NCBI GenBank assembly: GCA_964020085.1
Contig: OZ026600.1
Span: 19,232,694 to 19,296,693, forward strand
DNA length: 64,000 nt
Direction of reading: 5' to 3'
Origin: Micromussa lordhowensis
Lineage: Eukaryota; Cnidaria; Anthozoa; Scleractinia; Lobophylliidae
Below are positions 1 to 12,186 of this stretch, piece by piece (within the stretch, counting starts at the first letter, position 1; each line of letters begins with the position of its first letter). The notes beneath the pieces were generated by a model that searched no databases, had not been told where the DNA came from, and worked only from the letters and a program-made list of their open reading frames with translations. Made by a program: the position numbers and the translations under genes.

Positions 1-394
1 GAATATTTTCAAGTAAACCGTGCTTTGTCACAAGTCTATGCAAGTTTAATACTCTAAACGGATAGTAAAATCTTAAACGTCATTTTTAAATTGTCTGCTT
101 ATTGTTTCAAAAGAATATAGAGATACCAGGGACGTAAGCTTCTGAGTTATTAATCCTGAGAACCATAATTAATTGTGAAACAAAAGCTAAGCGTGTTGTA
201 GATCGTTTCATAGTAGTTTGTTGTAGGATATGGCTTCAAATGTTAGTGGTCTGAGTCTAAGTAGTCTAAGTACTTGTAGTATCCTGTAAAACATGTGCAA
301 GAGGCCACAGTATCGTTGCGGCATTCACAAGCAGCACAAAGGTGTAAAGTGATAAATATTTGAAACATCGGTTTGACTTACTTGACCTAAACCC

Positions 395-1220
395 TTTCAC
401 CGAGGGCTATCTTTAAAACGGGGAACGGGGAATCGGGGAATCGGGGAACGGGGAATCGGGGAATCGGGGAACGGGAAATCGGGGAACGGGGAATCGGGGA
501 ACGGGGAACGGGGAATCGGGGAATCGGGGAATCGGGGAATCGGGGAATCGGGGAATCGGGGAATCGGGGAATCGGGGAATCGGGGAATCGGGGAATCGGG
601 GAATCGGGGAATCGGGGAATCGGGGAATCGGGGAATCGGGGAATCAGGGAATCAGGGGAACGGGGAATCGGGGAACGGGGAATCGGGGAACGGGGAACGG
701 GGAATCGGGGAATCGGGGAATCGGGGAATCGGGGAATCGGGGAATCGGGGAATCGGGGAATCGGGGAATCGGGGAATCGGGGAATCGGGGAATCGGGGAA
801 TCGGGGAATCGGGGAATCAGGGAATCAGGGGAACGGGGAATCGGGGAACGGGGAATCGGGGAACGGGGAATCGGGGAATCGGGGAACGGGGAATCGGGGA
901 ACGGGGAATCGGGGAATGGGAATGGGGAACGGGGAACGGGGAACGGGGAACGGGGAACGGGGAATCTTTAAAACGGGGAATCTTTAAAAGCGGGAATCTT
1001 TAAAACGGGGAATCTTTAAAAGCGGGAATCTTTAAAACGGGGAATCTTTAAAAGCGGGAATCTTTAAAACGGAGAATCTTTAAAATGGGGAATCTTTAAA
1101 AGCGGGAATCTTTAAAACGGGGAATCTTTAAAATGGGGAATCTTTAAAATGGGGAATCTTTAAAATGGGGAATCTTTAAAATGGGGAATCTTTAAAATGG
1201 GGAATCTTTAAAACGGGGAA
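395..1220 (+). repeat. GGGGAATC octamer minisatellite
   Basis: From about 421 a ggggaatc unit (with ggggaac variants) repeats to about 960, then passes into a 16-17-mer ggggaatctttaaaac to 1220. It begins ggctatctttaaaacgggg, the same start seen inverted at 3095. Two internal stretches (about 560-660 and 710-840) repeat the same variant order, including gaatcagggaatcagg, so part of the array was duplicated as a block. Confidence 0.95.
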
Positions 1221-2765
1221 AATAAATAATAAATAAATTCTTTCTCTTTTTACTATGCAGTTAGCCTGCGAATACAGCCTCCTCTCCTCGCACCCCGTCA
1301 CTAGGAAGTTTCACGCGTCCCAAGTGACGAAGAGCGAGGAGAGGCGACTATATTCACAGGTGGGCCATTCAGAAAGGAAGCTAAAACGAACAGACCCTTC
1401 CAACGGTTTCCTTACGCGAGCGAAGGTATAGCTCTGCAAATTTTCGAGAATAAAATGAGGTGACTAGCCTACACGACTCCTACGGTTCGTGACATTTGTA
1501 CATTTGCCGTTCTCTGTTCGGTCTCTCGACCTTTTTGTTGCTTCACTCGTGTTTATGAAGGGCACTTCATGTTGTGTCATAGAGAGGAATTTTTAGTAGA
1601 ACTGAGCCGTTAGACTGAGCTATAGCAAATTTAGAGGTCATTGGTCTGCATAGTTTCCGCTGTTATCGGCATGTCGCTTTGCAGAGTTTGACACCTCTGT
1701 AATTTGCCATGTGTTTATACATTGCTTAGGCTCATCTCTAATGCATTGCTTAGGCTCATCTCCAAGAATATGCTTTCGAGGGACAAAATATGAAATTAAC
1801 CGTGAACATGCTTACTTGCATTATATAGTGTGACGCCGGGCCCGGCTATTTGATTAAAACTGCATGCAAGTACGTACAGTATGTAGATTCTTATCACGGA
1901 TATCATATTTGTCCTCTTACGTTTTTCTTTGGAGACGCCGTAGCTTTACTTCGAGAAAGCTATACGTTTGTTTAGAGTCGTTCTTACGTTTCTTGCATAT
2001 ATCTGATCGAGCTTATGTTTCTCGCGCTCGATGTCACAGAACACCGCCGGCACATCGTTCGGCATCTAATTACTGTGTAGCTGGTTTTCAGTGTCACGCC
2101 ACTCAAAATAGATCAAAATCAAAAAACCGTTCAATAGATAGAGTCTAGAATCTGGGAAAAGAAAGAAAGGAAATATGCAAAGACTTCCCCCGAGATTCAG
2201 GTCACTGCAATTTTTCTTATGCTAGGTATACGGACAAATTTCTTACCACATTTAAAGCTGAGATTTGCTTTGAGACGCCATGCTGGCCGGAAACCAACAG
2301 AAACATCTGTCCCTTAGTTTGCCACACAAGCGTGGGAAACTCAACAAAAATTACAATATTACTTTTTCTAATACTGATAGCCAAATTCCATGAAATACAT
2401 CACTTTTTTGCAAACAGTACAGCTCTCTCGGCCGCCGTGTAAATGTCGCGTCACGCAAAGCTTAAAAATTCCAACGTAGTCTATCCCACTGTGTGTGCCA
2501 TATATTTGTCGTTGAGTAGTACGTCTTTCCATTAGTACTTGATAACGATAGGACAAATATCTATCGCTGCCAAACTCAATTTAAAAACGTGACAGTACGG
2601 AGTTGAGATGAATCCAGGCGGTTCGATTTTTCTGTCGGTGTAGCGGATCTCAAAGAGTAAGAATCGAGATTTGAACCGCTCCACTAGCCCGCTAAACAAG
2701 TATGCTTTAGCGTGCGGTACAAATAAAATGAATAAATTGATTTTAGTTCATTCAATAATTCCCAA
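1221..2765. other. Region between the two minisatellite arms
   Basis: No gene recognised. A fold-back lies at about 1258-1365 (tagcctgcgaatacagcctcc against its inverse ending attcacagg). A dispersed repeat at about 1590-1815 recurs inverted at 32080-32335 (shared tttcgagggacaaaatatg and gcctaaacaatgcat-type blocks). Within it, an 18-20 bp segment cattgcttaggctcatctc is directly doubled. The rest shows nothing I can name. Confidence 0.6.
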
Positions 2766-3112
2766 AGCTTCCCGCTTTTAAAGATTCCCCATTTTAAAGA
2801 TTCCCGCTTTTAAAGATTCCCGCTTTTAAAGATTCCCCATTTTAAAGATTCCCTCTTTTAAAGATTCCCCATTTTAAAGATTCCCCATTTTAAAGATTCC
2901 CCATTTTAAAGATTCCCGGTTTTAAAGATTCCCCATTTAAAAGATTCCCGCTTTTAAAGATTCCCCATTTTAAAGATTCCCGCTTTTAAAGATTCCCCAT
3001 TTTAAAGATTCCCCGATTCCCCGATTCCCCGATTCCCCGATTCCCCGATTCTCCGATTCCCCGATTCCCCGATTCCCCGTTCCTCGTTTTAAAGATAGCC
3101 TTCACCGAGTGG
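2766..3112 (-). repeat. Inverted counterpart of the minisatellite
   Basis: Reverse complement of the same units: ttaaagattcccc/cttttaaagattccc for about 235 bp, then ccgattcc octamers, ending ccgttcctcgttttaaagatagcc. It directly follows the 3' end of the LINE when read on the minus strand, so it may be an expanded LINE tail. Confidence 0.93.
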
Positions 3113-5290
3113 GGATGTAAGTCCTTAAGGAAATCTCTCCATCCCTCATTGTCTTGTGACTGTTTCTCCAATTGTTGAAGCATGCCTCTCTCATCTCCCA
3201 CTCTATTGGCCGTCGCCAGCTGCTGTTCCTTGGCCTTCTTCTCTTCCGCTTCCCCTAGCTGTGGGTTCTATCTCAATGCCTGCTTGGTGGTGTTGGTACT
3301 TGGTTTGCGCAGAGTGACCCAGCCAACCCCAGCGTCTTCTGTTGATCTGCAATTCCATTCTCTCTTGTCCTGTTGTTTATCATAGCTCTTTGTTAGAGAT
3401 GGTATCCGGCCAATAAATTTGTAGAATCGTTCGGAGACACATATTTACGAAAGTCTGGATTTTTCTTGAGGTGGCCTGGGTTGTTCTCCAGGTTTCAGCG
3501 CTATATAAAAGTACTGACTTAAAGTGCCACTATGATCAAATTCTCGATATCCATTTTTTTAAATTTTCGGACACAATAGGTCTTTCCTAGATTTCTTGCG
3601 GTTTTTGGACCTTTATTTTCGAGAATTTACGGCCGCCATTAATTTTCCTTGTTCCAAGTCTTGGCTGAGATTTGGAGAAAATGACGTCATATTCTCAAAA
3701 ATACCACACGGGTTGAAATTATAATAACAATCAGCACAGCAATTCTTATAAAGAATAACAAAAACTTCGGCTCATATATTCGTGCAAATTTCTACATTAA
3801 TTGTTATTATAATTTCAACCCGTGTGGTATTTTTGAGAATATGACGTCATTTTCTTCAATTCTCACTCAAGACTTGGAACGAGGAAAATTAATGGCGGCC
3901 GTAAACTGTCGGAAATAAAGGTCCAAAAAACATGAGTTCTAATGTTCGTGATAGATTGAAATTTGCCAAGATATCAAGGAAACACCTTTTGTGTTGGAAA
4001 ATGTAAAAAAATTGGTATCGAGAATTTGATCATAGTGGCACTTTAACATTTATGTTGAAGATGCGTAGCTTATAAAGTCTTTCTGCCTAACAGTGGTTAC
4101 CTCCATACTGGACTTAGACAGATGAAAGCTGCCCTTGCCTTCCCTATTCTATCTGCAATTTATCTGTCTGAAAGGCCATCCTTGCTCGCCATAGTTCTTA
4201 GGTAGGTGAATTTTTCAACTTCATTTAATGGGATTCCATTCAGGTTCACACTTCGCACCTGTTGTTTACTCTCATCACCTCCGTCTTATTTCTGTTGACG
4301 CTCAGCCCAGCCTTCATCGATATTGCAGCTAACCTGTCTACCTTCTTCTGTATATCTGTCAGGATGTGCAACATCATTGTGAGATCATCGGCAAAGTCCA
4401 GGTCCTCCAGAAGGGTCGTTAGAGTCCACCTAGCACCAAGCCTTTTACGTGATTTCTTTATCCAGTCTACGACAAGGAGGAAGAGCATAGGGGACAGTAA
4501 ACACCCCTGTCCCACCCCAGTCAGTATATCAAAAAGCTCTGACAGGAACCCGCAAAGGACAACTATGTAAGTGGAATGGTCATAGGTCTTCTTGATGAGT
4601 GTAATGAGCTTCTCTGGGACTGCGTAGTGCTCTTTTATTCCCCATAGCGCCACCCTGTCTGCGCTGTCAAATGCTATCTCGTAGTCAATGAATGTCAGTC
4701 AGTTCCATTCTAGTGATTGTTCTATTCTTCTTCTTAATGTTGCAATGTTGTCTGTGCAGCACCTATCTTTGCGGAACTTAGCCTGTTCATCTCGGAGTCT
4801 TTGTCTAGTTCGGTCTTCATCCGTTTCAATATCAGCCCGTTGAGTACCTTTCCATCTGATGACAACAACATAATTCCGCGCCCGTTTTTGCACTCCTGCA
4901 GGTCTCCTTTCTTTGACAGCTTGATTAGGCCGCCTTACTTCCATTTATTGGGTAGTTCTTCTGTCTTCCAGATTTTCTGAAAGAGAGCGTACAACATTTT
5001 TGCCGAAATGTCCACGTCTACTCTGATGGCTTCTGGAGGTACGTACTCCATCAGGTCTAGGAGCCTTACCTACCTTCAGGTGTTTTATTGCGTTCTTGAT
5101 CTCCAGTCTCGTTAGTTAGCTCTTGTCCACCTCCAGTGGGTGTTTGGCTGGTTCAATCTCGGCTGGCCCTGTTGGTGGTGGTCGATTGAGCAGCTCACCA
5201 AAACGTTTAGCTCATCTCTTCAATTGGTAGCTTTGGTTTTTAAGCACTGCCCCATTCTTGTTCTTCAATAGTCTGCCTGCTACCTTTGGC
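3113..5290 (-). mobile_element. Non-LTR retrotransposon (LINE) reverse-transcriptase relic
   Basis: Minus-strand fragments follow each other in the order of a LINE ORF2: LLNRPPPTGPAEIEPAKHPL (near 5190), EIKNAIKHLK, RLRDEQAKFRKDRCCTDNIA (near 4760), VALWGIKEHYAVPEKLI, GVGQGCLLSPMLFLLVVDWI, the catalytic LDFADDL (near 4400), ..VEKFTYL, then VLLYSAETWRTTQ (near 3490) and GWLGH-like and LEKQSQDNEGWRDF (near 3150) C-terminal blocks. Several stops and frameshifts show it is dead. A MITE splits it at 3519-4046. Its 3' end abuts the minisatellite at 2766-3112. Confidence 0.88.
3519..4046. mobile_element. TTAA-flanked fold-back MITE inside the LINE
   Basis: Starts TTAA-agtgccactatgatc and ends with its inverse followed by TTAA. 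The inner halves remain complementary (ggcggcc, acgtcat, cacacgggttgaaatt blocks on both sides), so most of the 528 bp could fold back on itself. TTAA duplication is typical of piggyBac-type elements; no transposase is present. Confidence 0.85.
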
Positions 5291-5299
5291 AGGGGGTGG

Positions 5300-5640
5300 A
5301 TTTTAGCAGACTACTACCATAAAGCTAAGCAAGCGGAACGTTAGGTGACACATTTTGTTTTTCTTCGTACCAAACATAGACGGAAGGGCTTAGGTTGCGG
5401 GCCCTCTTTCCAGTTTTGGAAATTTTAGAACTTTTTCGGGCAAAACGCTTAGGATTTGGGCAACGTATATTCTCTATTTACTAGGGTATCTAAAAGATAG
5501 TAATGCTGCGGCACACTGTTGATAAGGACATATTTTACGTAGTCATTGACAATCTATCTGCGCGTTCCAAGTCTTACATTATAACCTTTATTTCTTAAAG
5601 TAGTGTCAAATTGTGGTGTGTAACTTAAAAACTGTTCTTT
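5300..5640. other. No recognised feature
   Basis: 341 bp between the LINE and the duplicated block; nothing seen. The same holds for 1-394, 7811-8410, 8610-9284 and 9430-10013. Confidence 0.5.
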
Positions 5641-5644
5641 TTTG

Positions 5645-7310
5645 TCAACTTAATGCATCATGACGAATCGATGGCGAGGCGTGACAAGGGATCGAGACAA
5701 TAAAGCACATACACATACACACATGATACACACCTACCTCCCCCAAGTTTACCAGAAAATCGAGATGAAATTCGAAAGATGTGGAAATTCTAGGAGCAGA
5801 AATCTCACTTGTAAATTCCGTACTAGTAGGAATCAAGTCTAGAGTGTTAACAGTATCGAAAATGCGTTGATGGCTAGCCTGCGAACTATTTTTGGCTGTC
5901 GCTTGTCTACGCTGGCGGCACCAGTACAGCCGGAAATAGATCTGCGTTCGCAGGCTAGTCGATCGCCGGATATGTGAAACTGCTAAAACTGTTTGGATGA
6001 AAAGGAATTGATCGTAGCATCCGTTTGTTTTAATTATTCTGCAAGTTTTAGTAACGACGATTTCTCTTCGAGCCCAACGAGCCGCTAAATATACGAATTT
6101 TACACTTAACGCGCATACAATTATTCCTCGTTCTTTTATCCACAGCCGAGCCAAACGAGCCGCTAAATATATAAACCCAACACTTAACGCCATACAAATG
6201 TTTCCACTGCCGAGCCAAGCGAGCCGCTAAATATATGAACCAAACACTTAATGCGCATACAATTATTCCTCATTTTTTTCATCCACTGCCGAGCCAAACG
6301 AGCCGCTAAATATATGAACTCAACACTTAACGCCATACAAATTTTTCCACTGCCGAGCCAAACGAGCCGGCTCGTTTGGTGAATGTTTAAAAGTGGCCCT
6401 GCATTCTGTAGTTGTTTAAAATAAGTTGTCACAATTAATCGTCCAAATTAACCCGGGCGTCCAGATTTGTACAAACTTTCTCGTACTGCATTAAAAACAA
6501 AAGCAAGATTTGTGAAAGTCAATCATGATCTCCTGCACATCGTTTTACAGGTAAATCAGAGCAAAATTTCATTGGAATCCACGCGAAAAGACTGTAATGA
6601 CATCCTCGTGTTGTTCGTGGCGCAGATTTCCAAATTGTCTGCAAGAAACAACAAGGACACATTATTACATATGACGCATAGCTGGTGATCGTGACGGGAT
6701 CGTGACAAAAGCACATGGTGATCTTAACTGTCTGGACATGAATTGATACACATCAACCTTCTCTTTACCAAATCCAAATAAACGAAAGATGTGGAAATTG
6801 TAAGAGTAGAAAGCTGACTTATAAATTCTGAACTGGTACTCGCATGTCTCTAGAATGGAATGTGACAGACTCCGGATGGGCACGCGTCCGTTGCGATGTG
6901 TGAAAAGCTGAAGTTTTAGATTAAATTCATGTTTGGATAGAAACAAATCGATCGCAGCAGATATAAATTAGCGTGTTCTACGGTTCTCGTTTGTTTTAAT
7001 TATTCTACAAGCCTAAGTATCGGCGATTTCTCTTCATTAAGAATTTGACGAAGGGGCCGAGACCGCTCCGAAATTGACGCACTAGGTTTTAAATTAAGAA
7101 GCGACAATTAATCGTCCAGATAATTCTGCATTAACGACAACAGCAAGGGTTGTGAAAGCCAAGCACGATCTCGCTCATATCGCTTTACAGCAGGTTAATC
7201 AAAGCAAACCATAACGAACCTTAATCAACTGCAATCCACGCGAACAAGGACGACAGCACAACGGTGTCACAACCTCGCGTGTTGTTCGTGGCGCAATACA
7301 TTCTGGTAGA
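5645..7310. repeat. Tandem segmental duplication with dimeric satellite
   Basis: A segment at about 5655-6640 recurs at about 6690-7310 in the same order (gaaagatgtggaaatt, gtttgttttaattattct, gcgatttctcttc, ttgtgaaag, ccacgcga, tgttgttcgtggcgca), with indels. The first copy also holds a small array at 6065-6370 built on gagccgctaaatata, with alternating spacings near 78 and 64 bp, and a hairpin at 5873-5957 (tagcctgcgaac against its inverse). Confidence 0.7.
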
Positions 7311-7400
7311 AGGCGCAATGCATTCTAGTAAAAAGGCGCAATGCATTCTGGTAGAAGGGCGCAATGCATTCTGGTAGAAAGGCGCAATGCATTCTGGTAA
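7291..7400 (+). repeat. 23-24 bp minisatellite
   Basis: ggcgcaatgcattctggtag with aaag/aagg joints repeats about five times. Confidence 0.9.
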
Positions 7401-7667
7401 AAAGTGATGAATTCGAAAATTCGTATCCCCTTCTATATATTCTTCTTAAATCCTGTTTATGTTGCTGCTCGCTCGCTACGCTCGCTGCGCAGCAATTATT
7501 CAACAAATTGTAACACTATCCAAACATGGTCATGATGCTCTCGATATCTGTAATCCGTAGGTAACAGATATCCGGCGGTACACGTAGCTTCGTACGTGGG
7601 AAGAAAAAGTGAAGTGAGAAAACGTCGACAGAGAGATTTACAAGGATTTAGGCTGTTTTGTTATCAA

Positions 7668-7803
7668 TTTGTCGAATAATAAAACAATTATCCTGCTCAA
7701 TCTCGCGGAATATCGTCTGATTTTAGCCGACCCGGCCTACGGCCTCGTCGGCTAAGTATCAGACGATATTCCGCGCGATTTCGCAGGATAATTGTTAAAT
7801 ATT
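7668..7803. mobile_element. Fold-back MITE, aacaattat family
   Basis: Arms caattatcctgc..cgcggaatatcgtctga face their inverse around a ggcctacggcc centre. Related ends and a similar ggccctacgggcc centre occur at 52345-52455, so this is a dispersed family. Confidence 0.75.
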
Positions 7804-8412
7804 AGAATAATGATAAAGATGTATAGGGAAAGTACTTCCTCTTTGTTGATATCTCTTTAAATTTAGTGCTGGTCTGTCCACATACAGACGTTTATTTATT
7901 TTTTACTACGTCAATATAGGGAAATGGTTATGAAGCCCGGTAAACATCAAAGGAGCAAACAAAGATGCCAAGATTTATGTTGGAAGGTCCACGACCGTGC
8001 ACAATCTTTTATTTTCGAATTCCGCTCATACACTATGCATGATTACGTAACCAAAACGTTTCTATTGGTACGTTCCACAGTACGGAGTAGACAACTATTG
8101 TGTTTTGTGTGTGGTCAAGGCCAAAAATGTGAACTATTTTTCGTTGAGAGCGCGAGCGATGCCAGCAAGCGAGATGCGCGTAGCTCGAAATGAGCGCCTG
8201 CGGGTAATATTTTTGCTGGCGATCTTAACGAACTCAATACAAAATAATTTGGTGCCAAATGGTGCTAAATGGCAAGACGATCGTTCAAAAATCGCGGCGG
8301 ACTCGACACCTCATTGAGCCAGTTTACGGACCAGTGTTGGACCAGTGTTGTTTGGCTATGCACTTGTCGAAACAGGAACTTCATTTGCATGAGGTTTGTG
8401 CGATGTTACCTG

Positions 8413-8608
8413 AATAGACGTATTCGGCTAACGTGTTTACATCCTTGTTGCCACCCAATTCAGATCACGTGATTATTCATTTGGGAGGATACAATTGTTC
8501 TGTTTGCACGTACCCTCATGCACGCAGTTGCGCGTAGCAAATTGCACAATTGTAACCTCCCAAGTGAATCATCACGTGATGTAAACACGTTAGCCGAATA
8601 CGTCTATT
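8413..8608. mobile_element. Fold-back MITE
   Basis: Arms aatagacgtattcggctaac..gtttac face their inverse at 8575-8608. The left arm carries a roughly 20-bp insertion relative to the right before the shared tcacgtgat and ttgggaggttacaattg blocks. Confidence 0.8.
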
Positions 8609-9284
8609 AGCGTTTCGCTTGAGTCAAGCTTGTTAATTTAATTTCAGTTCTGCATGGCCCTCAGAAGCCGCAGTCTCAGCAAAACTTCAAGTGAAAGAGC
8701 AGATAATGGAATATGAACGCACAATGACAAAATGATTAAGACGAAAAGACATTCTTCATTTCTTTTTTGTTTGAAAGGTAAGTGTAACTCTATTTCTAGT
8801 TCAACATGGTCATCGTAAGCTATGCAAGTCAGCCGTTTCGTTCTTCGCTTGACGTGGTCGTTAAACATGACTGACATAGCTGCATGCAATCGTCTAAAGG
8901 GCGGTAGTTAAACACTCGCTTGAGTATCCCTTTGGCGAATAACAGGCTTTTTAAATCAAGATAATTTGGTTTTATCAACTGAGTTAATAATGTGAATTGG
9001 CCACCGTAAAGAGATTCGAAAGCTGACTTGAGAATGTTGAATTCGATAGTGATGACTCAACCCCACGGAGGTACACAAAAGACGCTTAGGAAAACATTAT
9101 GTGAATTATGCGTGTGGTTTTAACCAATCAGAAACGGGGAAATGTTATGAATGAATAATAATAGAGGATATTGCATGCCCGCGCGTGGATACGAATTTTA
9201 TCTTCGAGTGTTCAACTCAATATCTCACGAGTGAGCGCAGTTCTGTTTATTATATAAACATACTAATGACGACTTTTGAAGGAT

Positions 9285-9425
9285 TTTCCGAAGATTTTCG
9301 AACACTTTCCGAAGATATCCGAAGATTCTCCCAAAGTTGTCCGAAGGACAGACAAACGTTTCCGACATTTTCCGAAAATTTCTGAAGATAACCGAAGATA
9401 TCCGAGGAAGATCCGATGATGTTTT
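9285..9425 (+). repeat. Degenerate tccgaagat minisatellite
   Basis: Short units near ttttccgaagat and tatccgaagat repeat about twelve times with frequent changes. Open frames across it are repeat artefacts. Confidence 0.75.
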
Positions 9426-10193
9426 GACAGCAACACATCTAAGTTCAGTTTAAGTTCTTATGTAACCATGGCAATGGTGATCTTTTCAATATCCTCACAC
9501 GTGAAAGATAAAAATAGTATCTCCACTGTCCGCGATGAAGATATGATTTTTTTAGGTAAAAGGAAAAATGCTGGTACTACTAGTGTTTATATAATAAAAA
9601 CTATTATTAAATGGGTGGCGAATGAAAATTTCATAATTACACGACTTGCAGAATTAAATCTTCAAATTACAGTGACCTGAAGGACCTGAAGGGAAGATCC
9701 ATTCTTTAGCAAAACATATTGCCTATAATATATTTAGAAGGTCATGTGGATCTTTGCTTTGTCAGCTTTCTGTTTCATTGAAACCTTTATTTCGCAATTG
9801 CCGAATTAAATAATAAAACAAAAAACATAATTATGCGCGCTAAAATCTAATATATATGACTTTGAAGTGACATTACGAATTTTTTTCCTGTTAGAAAGAA
9901 TATATATTCTGAATAATGATGGATAACCATTGAGTTCCTTTTGAAGTTTTGTGTTCTGGTCTGACGTCATCGACCTTATAACTCAGCAAAGTTGTTCGTT
10001 CAAATATGTCCATGTAAATAGCTCTTATCGCAGTTGAGCACGAAACCCAGTCATCCAGCGGTATTTCTATGAGCGTAGCTTCAAAACGAGGCTATCGGGT
10101 CGAGGATTGAAAACTTTCTGGAGAATTCACTGTAAACAAGAAAGCTACTGCAACATTTTGCACAATTTCTCGCTGATTTTCCAAGTTTTCACC

Positions 10194-10490
10194 ATGGTTA
10201 AGCACTGTATTGCTTATGGATGTACAAGTAGAAACTCGAAAGAAGAATGCAAAGATCTTTCATGGCATTTGCTGCCTCTTAACAACAAGAAACTGCTGTC
10301 TGCATGGCTCGTTAAACTTCGTCGAGAGAATACTCCACGCACCAAGAATTCTTATGTTTGTAGCAAACATTTTGATAAAGATTGCTTGATAAAGCCACTA
10401 GGAGGACAAAGAATCCGACTTAAACCAGGATCAGTGCCTACAAAGTTTTCTTTCACAGTGGAAAAGCCAGCGAGAAGGAAGCTACGATAG
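10194..10490 (+). CDS. THAP zinc-finger protein, transposon-associated
   Basis: 98 codons from an ATG in good context (caccATGG). The whole ORF is a THAP domain: MVKHCIAYGC with the first two metal cysteines, Trp in SAWLVKL, the third Cys and His in YVCSKHF, and the closing KPGSVPTKF (AVPxxF box). THAP is a C2CH DNA-binding finger found in P-element-type and Kolobok transposases and in host factors. It starts about 90 bp inside the left TIR of the element at 10014-12317, so I read it as an element gene or a remnant of a longer transposase. An in-frame ATG 87 nt upstream (10107) exists but adds no recognisable sequence. Confidence 0.75.
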   Translation: MVKHCIAYGCTSRNSKEECKDLSWHLLPLNNKKLLSAWLVKLRRENTPRTKNSYVCSKHFDKDCLIKPLGGQRIRLKPGSVPTKFSFTVEKPARRKLR

Positions 10491-11229
10491 CTCAGTTGAA
10501 ATACAATTTATTGTATTTATCTTACTAACAAGCATAAGTGTGCAGATAGAGTGCTTATGCCTAGTCTGGGAACAACAGATAGTGCAAAATAGGTGCTAAA
10601 TTTCATTAATCCCTTTTTTGGTAGTAAGTAGCGCTATTTATTTTGTTTTGCAGATTTAGGCAAGTACTCTACATGAAGGACATAAATCAAATATACACTG
10701 TACACTATTAAAGGAATGTCATTTTTTACCGTGTTCATTTCAAGGATTATATAAATATAGACGAATATTTATTCAAAACCTGTTTTTATCAACCTGAGAA
10801 AAAGCTACATTAGCTAAGGCATAAAACACAACAATAGGTAGTTTAATATCAAAAGGGCTGATGAAAACCACTGTTTGTCATAGTAATAGAAGCACAATAA
10901 AAGTCACTCTAATTTATAGTTTCTTTACAAGATGATATTTTATAAACATTAACTATACACCCAAATTTATTCTTGTAATTTGAAAAAAATTATAACATAA
11001 GACCTAAGTGATATTTGTACAAGTATTAACTGATCAGAAAACAGAGTGATTTTCAGTAAACCAGTGAAACAAGTGCACTAATTCAAAAGCCTGATTATTA
11101 TAACAGTAAACAAAAAATGAGAGTTAGTTGAATGTGCTAACTATACACAAGTGCATTTCATCAGGGTTTATGAAAACTACTCTTACTAATCACTAGTATG
11201 CTCTATACAAACCATATTTTCTAATTAGC

Positions 11230-12186
11230 CCTGTTGAGTAATTTGCTTAATCTTGGAAGTCCACATGCAACTCTTGGATATGCTAACTCCAATGAGATAT
11301 GCTTGTCATAGAAGTGTTCCAGCTTTGGAATAATGCTTGAAAGAAAATGATCATTTTTCTTGACATGTACGATAATCAAATCATTAATATCACTTAATAC
11401 CTTATCACTTAGTCCAGTTACATTCTGAACAAAACATTTGTAGTTGAACCTGGTAATAAAACTTATGGTTCTTATTGATAACTAAGCCATTACAACTTTG
11501 TCAGAGAAAGTTTCAGTTTGTAAATCTTAGATATCGCCATTTCAGGTAAACAATCGCACCTAAAATGCACTTGGTCAAGGTCGCTGGCAAGTTCGATTTT
11601 TTGAATATGTCCAACGCGGAACAAGGCAAACGCACTGTTGGCGATATTCTTAAAGTCATTGTTAGACTCCTTGTCTTCTGCCTTTCTTTCAATAAAATAG
11701 GTTCAGAACATCCTGTATGCTGAATGAAGGCACGCTGTTTACAGCTTGGCGTATTGATGTCCAGTTCGCAGAACCAGGGAACTCTACTGTCGTGGTTTGT
11801 TTATTACTTGACGACGCGGGAACAGACGGAGCTTGTTGCCACTTTGGAACATAGTCATGTTCCCATCCATTCTTGATGTAACCAACCACTCTGCAAAGAA
11901 AGTAAAGGTTTTATAGTTAAAGACTTGGAATAAATGCCGAATTAAAAAGAAAAGATAACATAGAACTTCAATTTTTATAAGCTCTATACCTTAGAACAAG
12001 TTCACTCTTCGTGGCATCGGAACGAGCGCTTCCATCTTTGCAGCCTCCTCTACGATACGAGAGCCATTCTTTAAGTCTCGCCTTCGTGATATTACGAGGG
12101 CAATTGCCACTCAGCAGCTGCACTTTCTCTTCGGCTGAGAAAAAAGCGTTTTTAGGAAGTTTTTCTGTGGAGTTTTCGTGAGTCAT
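11230..12186 (-). pseudogene. Broken SAP/SWIM-like ORF of the same element
   Basis: Reads leftward from 12186. Exon 1 (MTHENSTEKLPKNAF.., to about 11988) carries a SAP-like helix pair (ARLKEWLSYRRGG, KSELVLR), then gtatag. Exon 2 begins after tttgcag at 11892 (VVGYIKNGWEHDY). The frame hits a stop at NLFY (11689); one base over it continues as IERKAEDKESN, RCDCLPEMAISKIYKLKL, resembling the start of a SWIM-type region, then stops again. Further left an open stretch reads KVLSDINDLI and LELAYPRVACGLPR. The CxC is visible but the CxH half of a SWIM finger is not. Convergent to the THAP ORF. Decayed; function unknown. Confidence 0.5.

Noticed and set aside
1864..2148. 94-codon ORF between the minisatellite arms
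   Set aside because: No recognisable domain, in a repeat-rich region.
5645..6432. Minus-strand ORFs of 182 and 82 codons
   Set aside because: They run through the gagccgctaaatata satellite; the repeated VYLAAR-like phrases are the repeat translated.
7280..7400. CRISPR-like regularly spaced repeats
   Set aside because: Head-to-tail minisatellite without unique spacers, in a eukaryotic genome.
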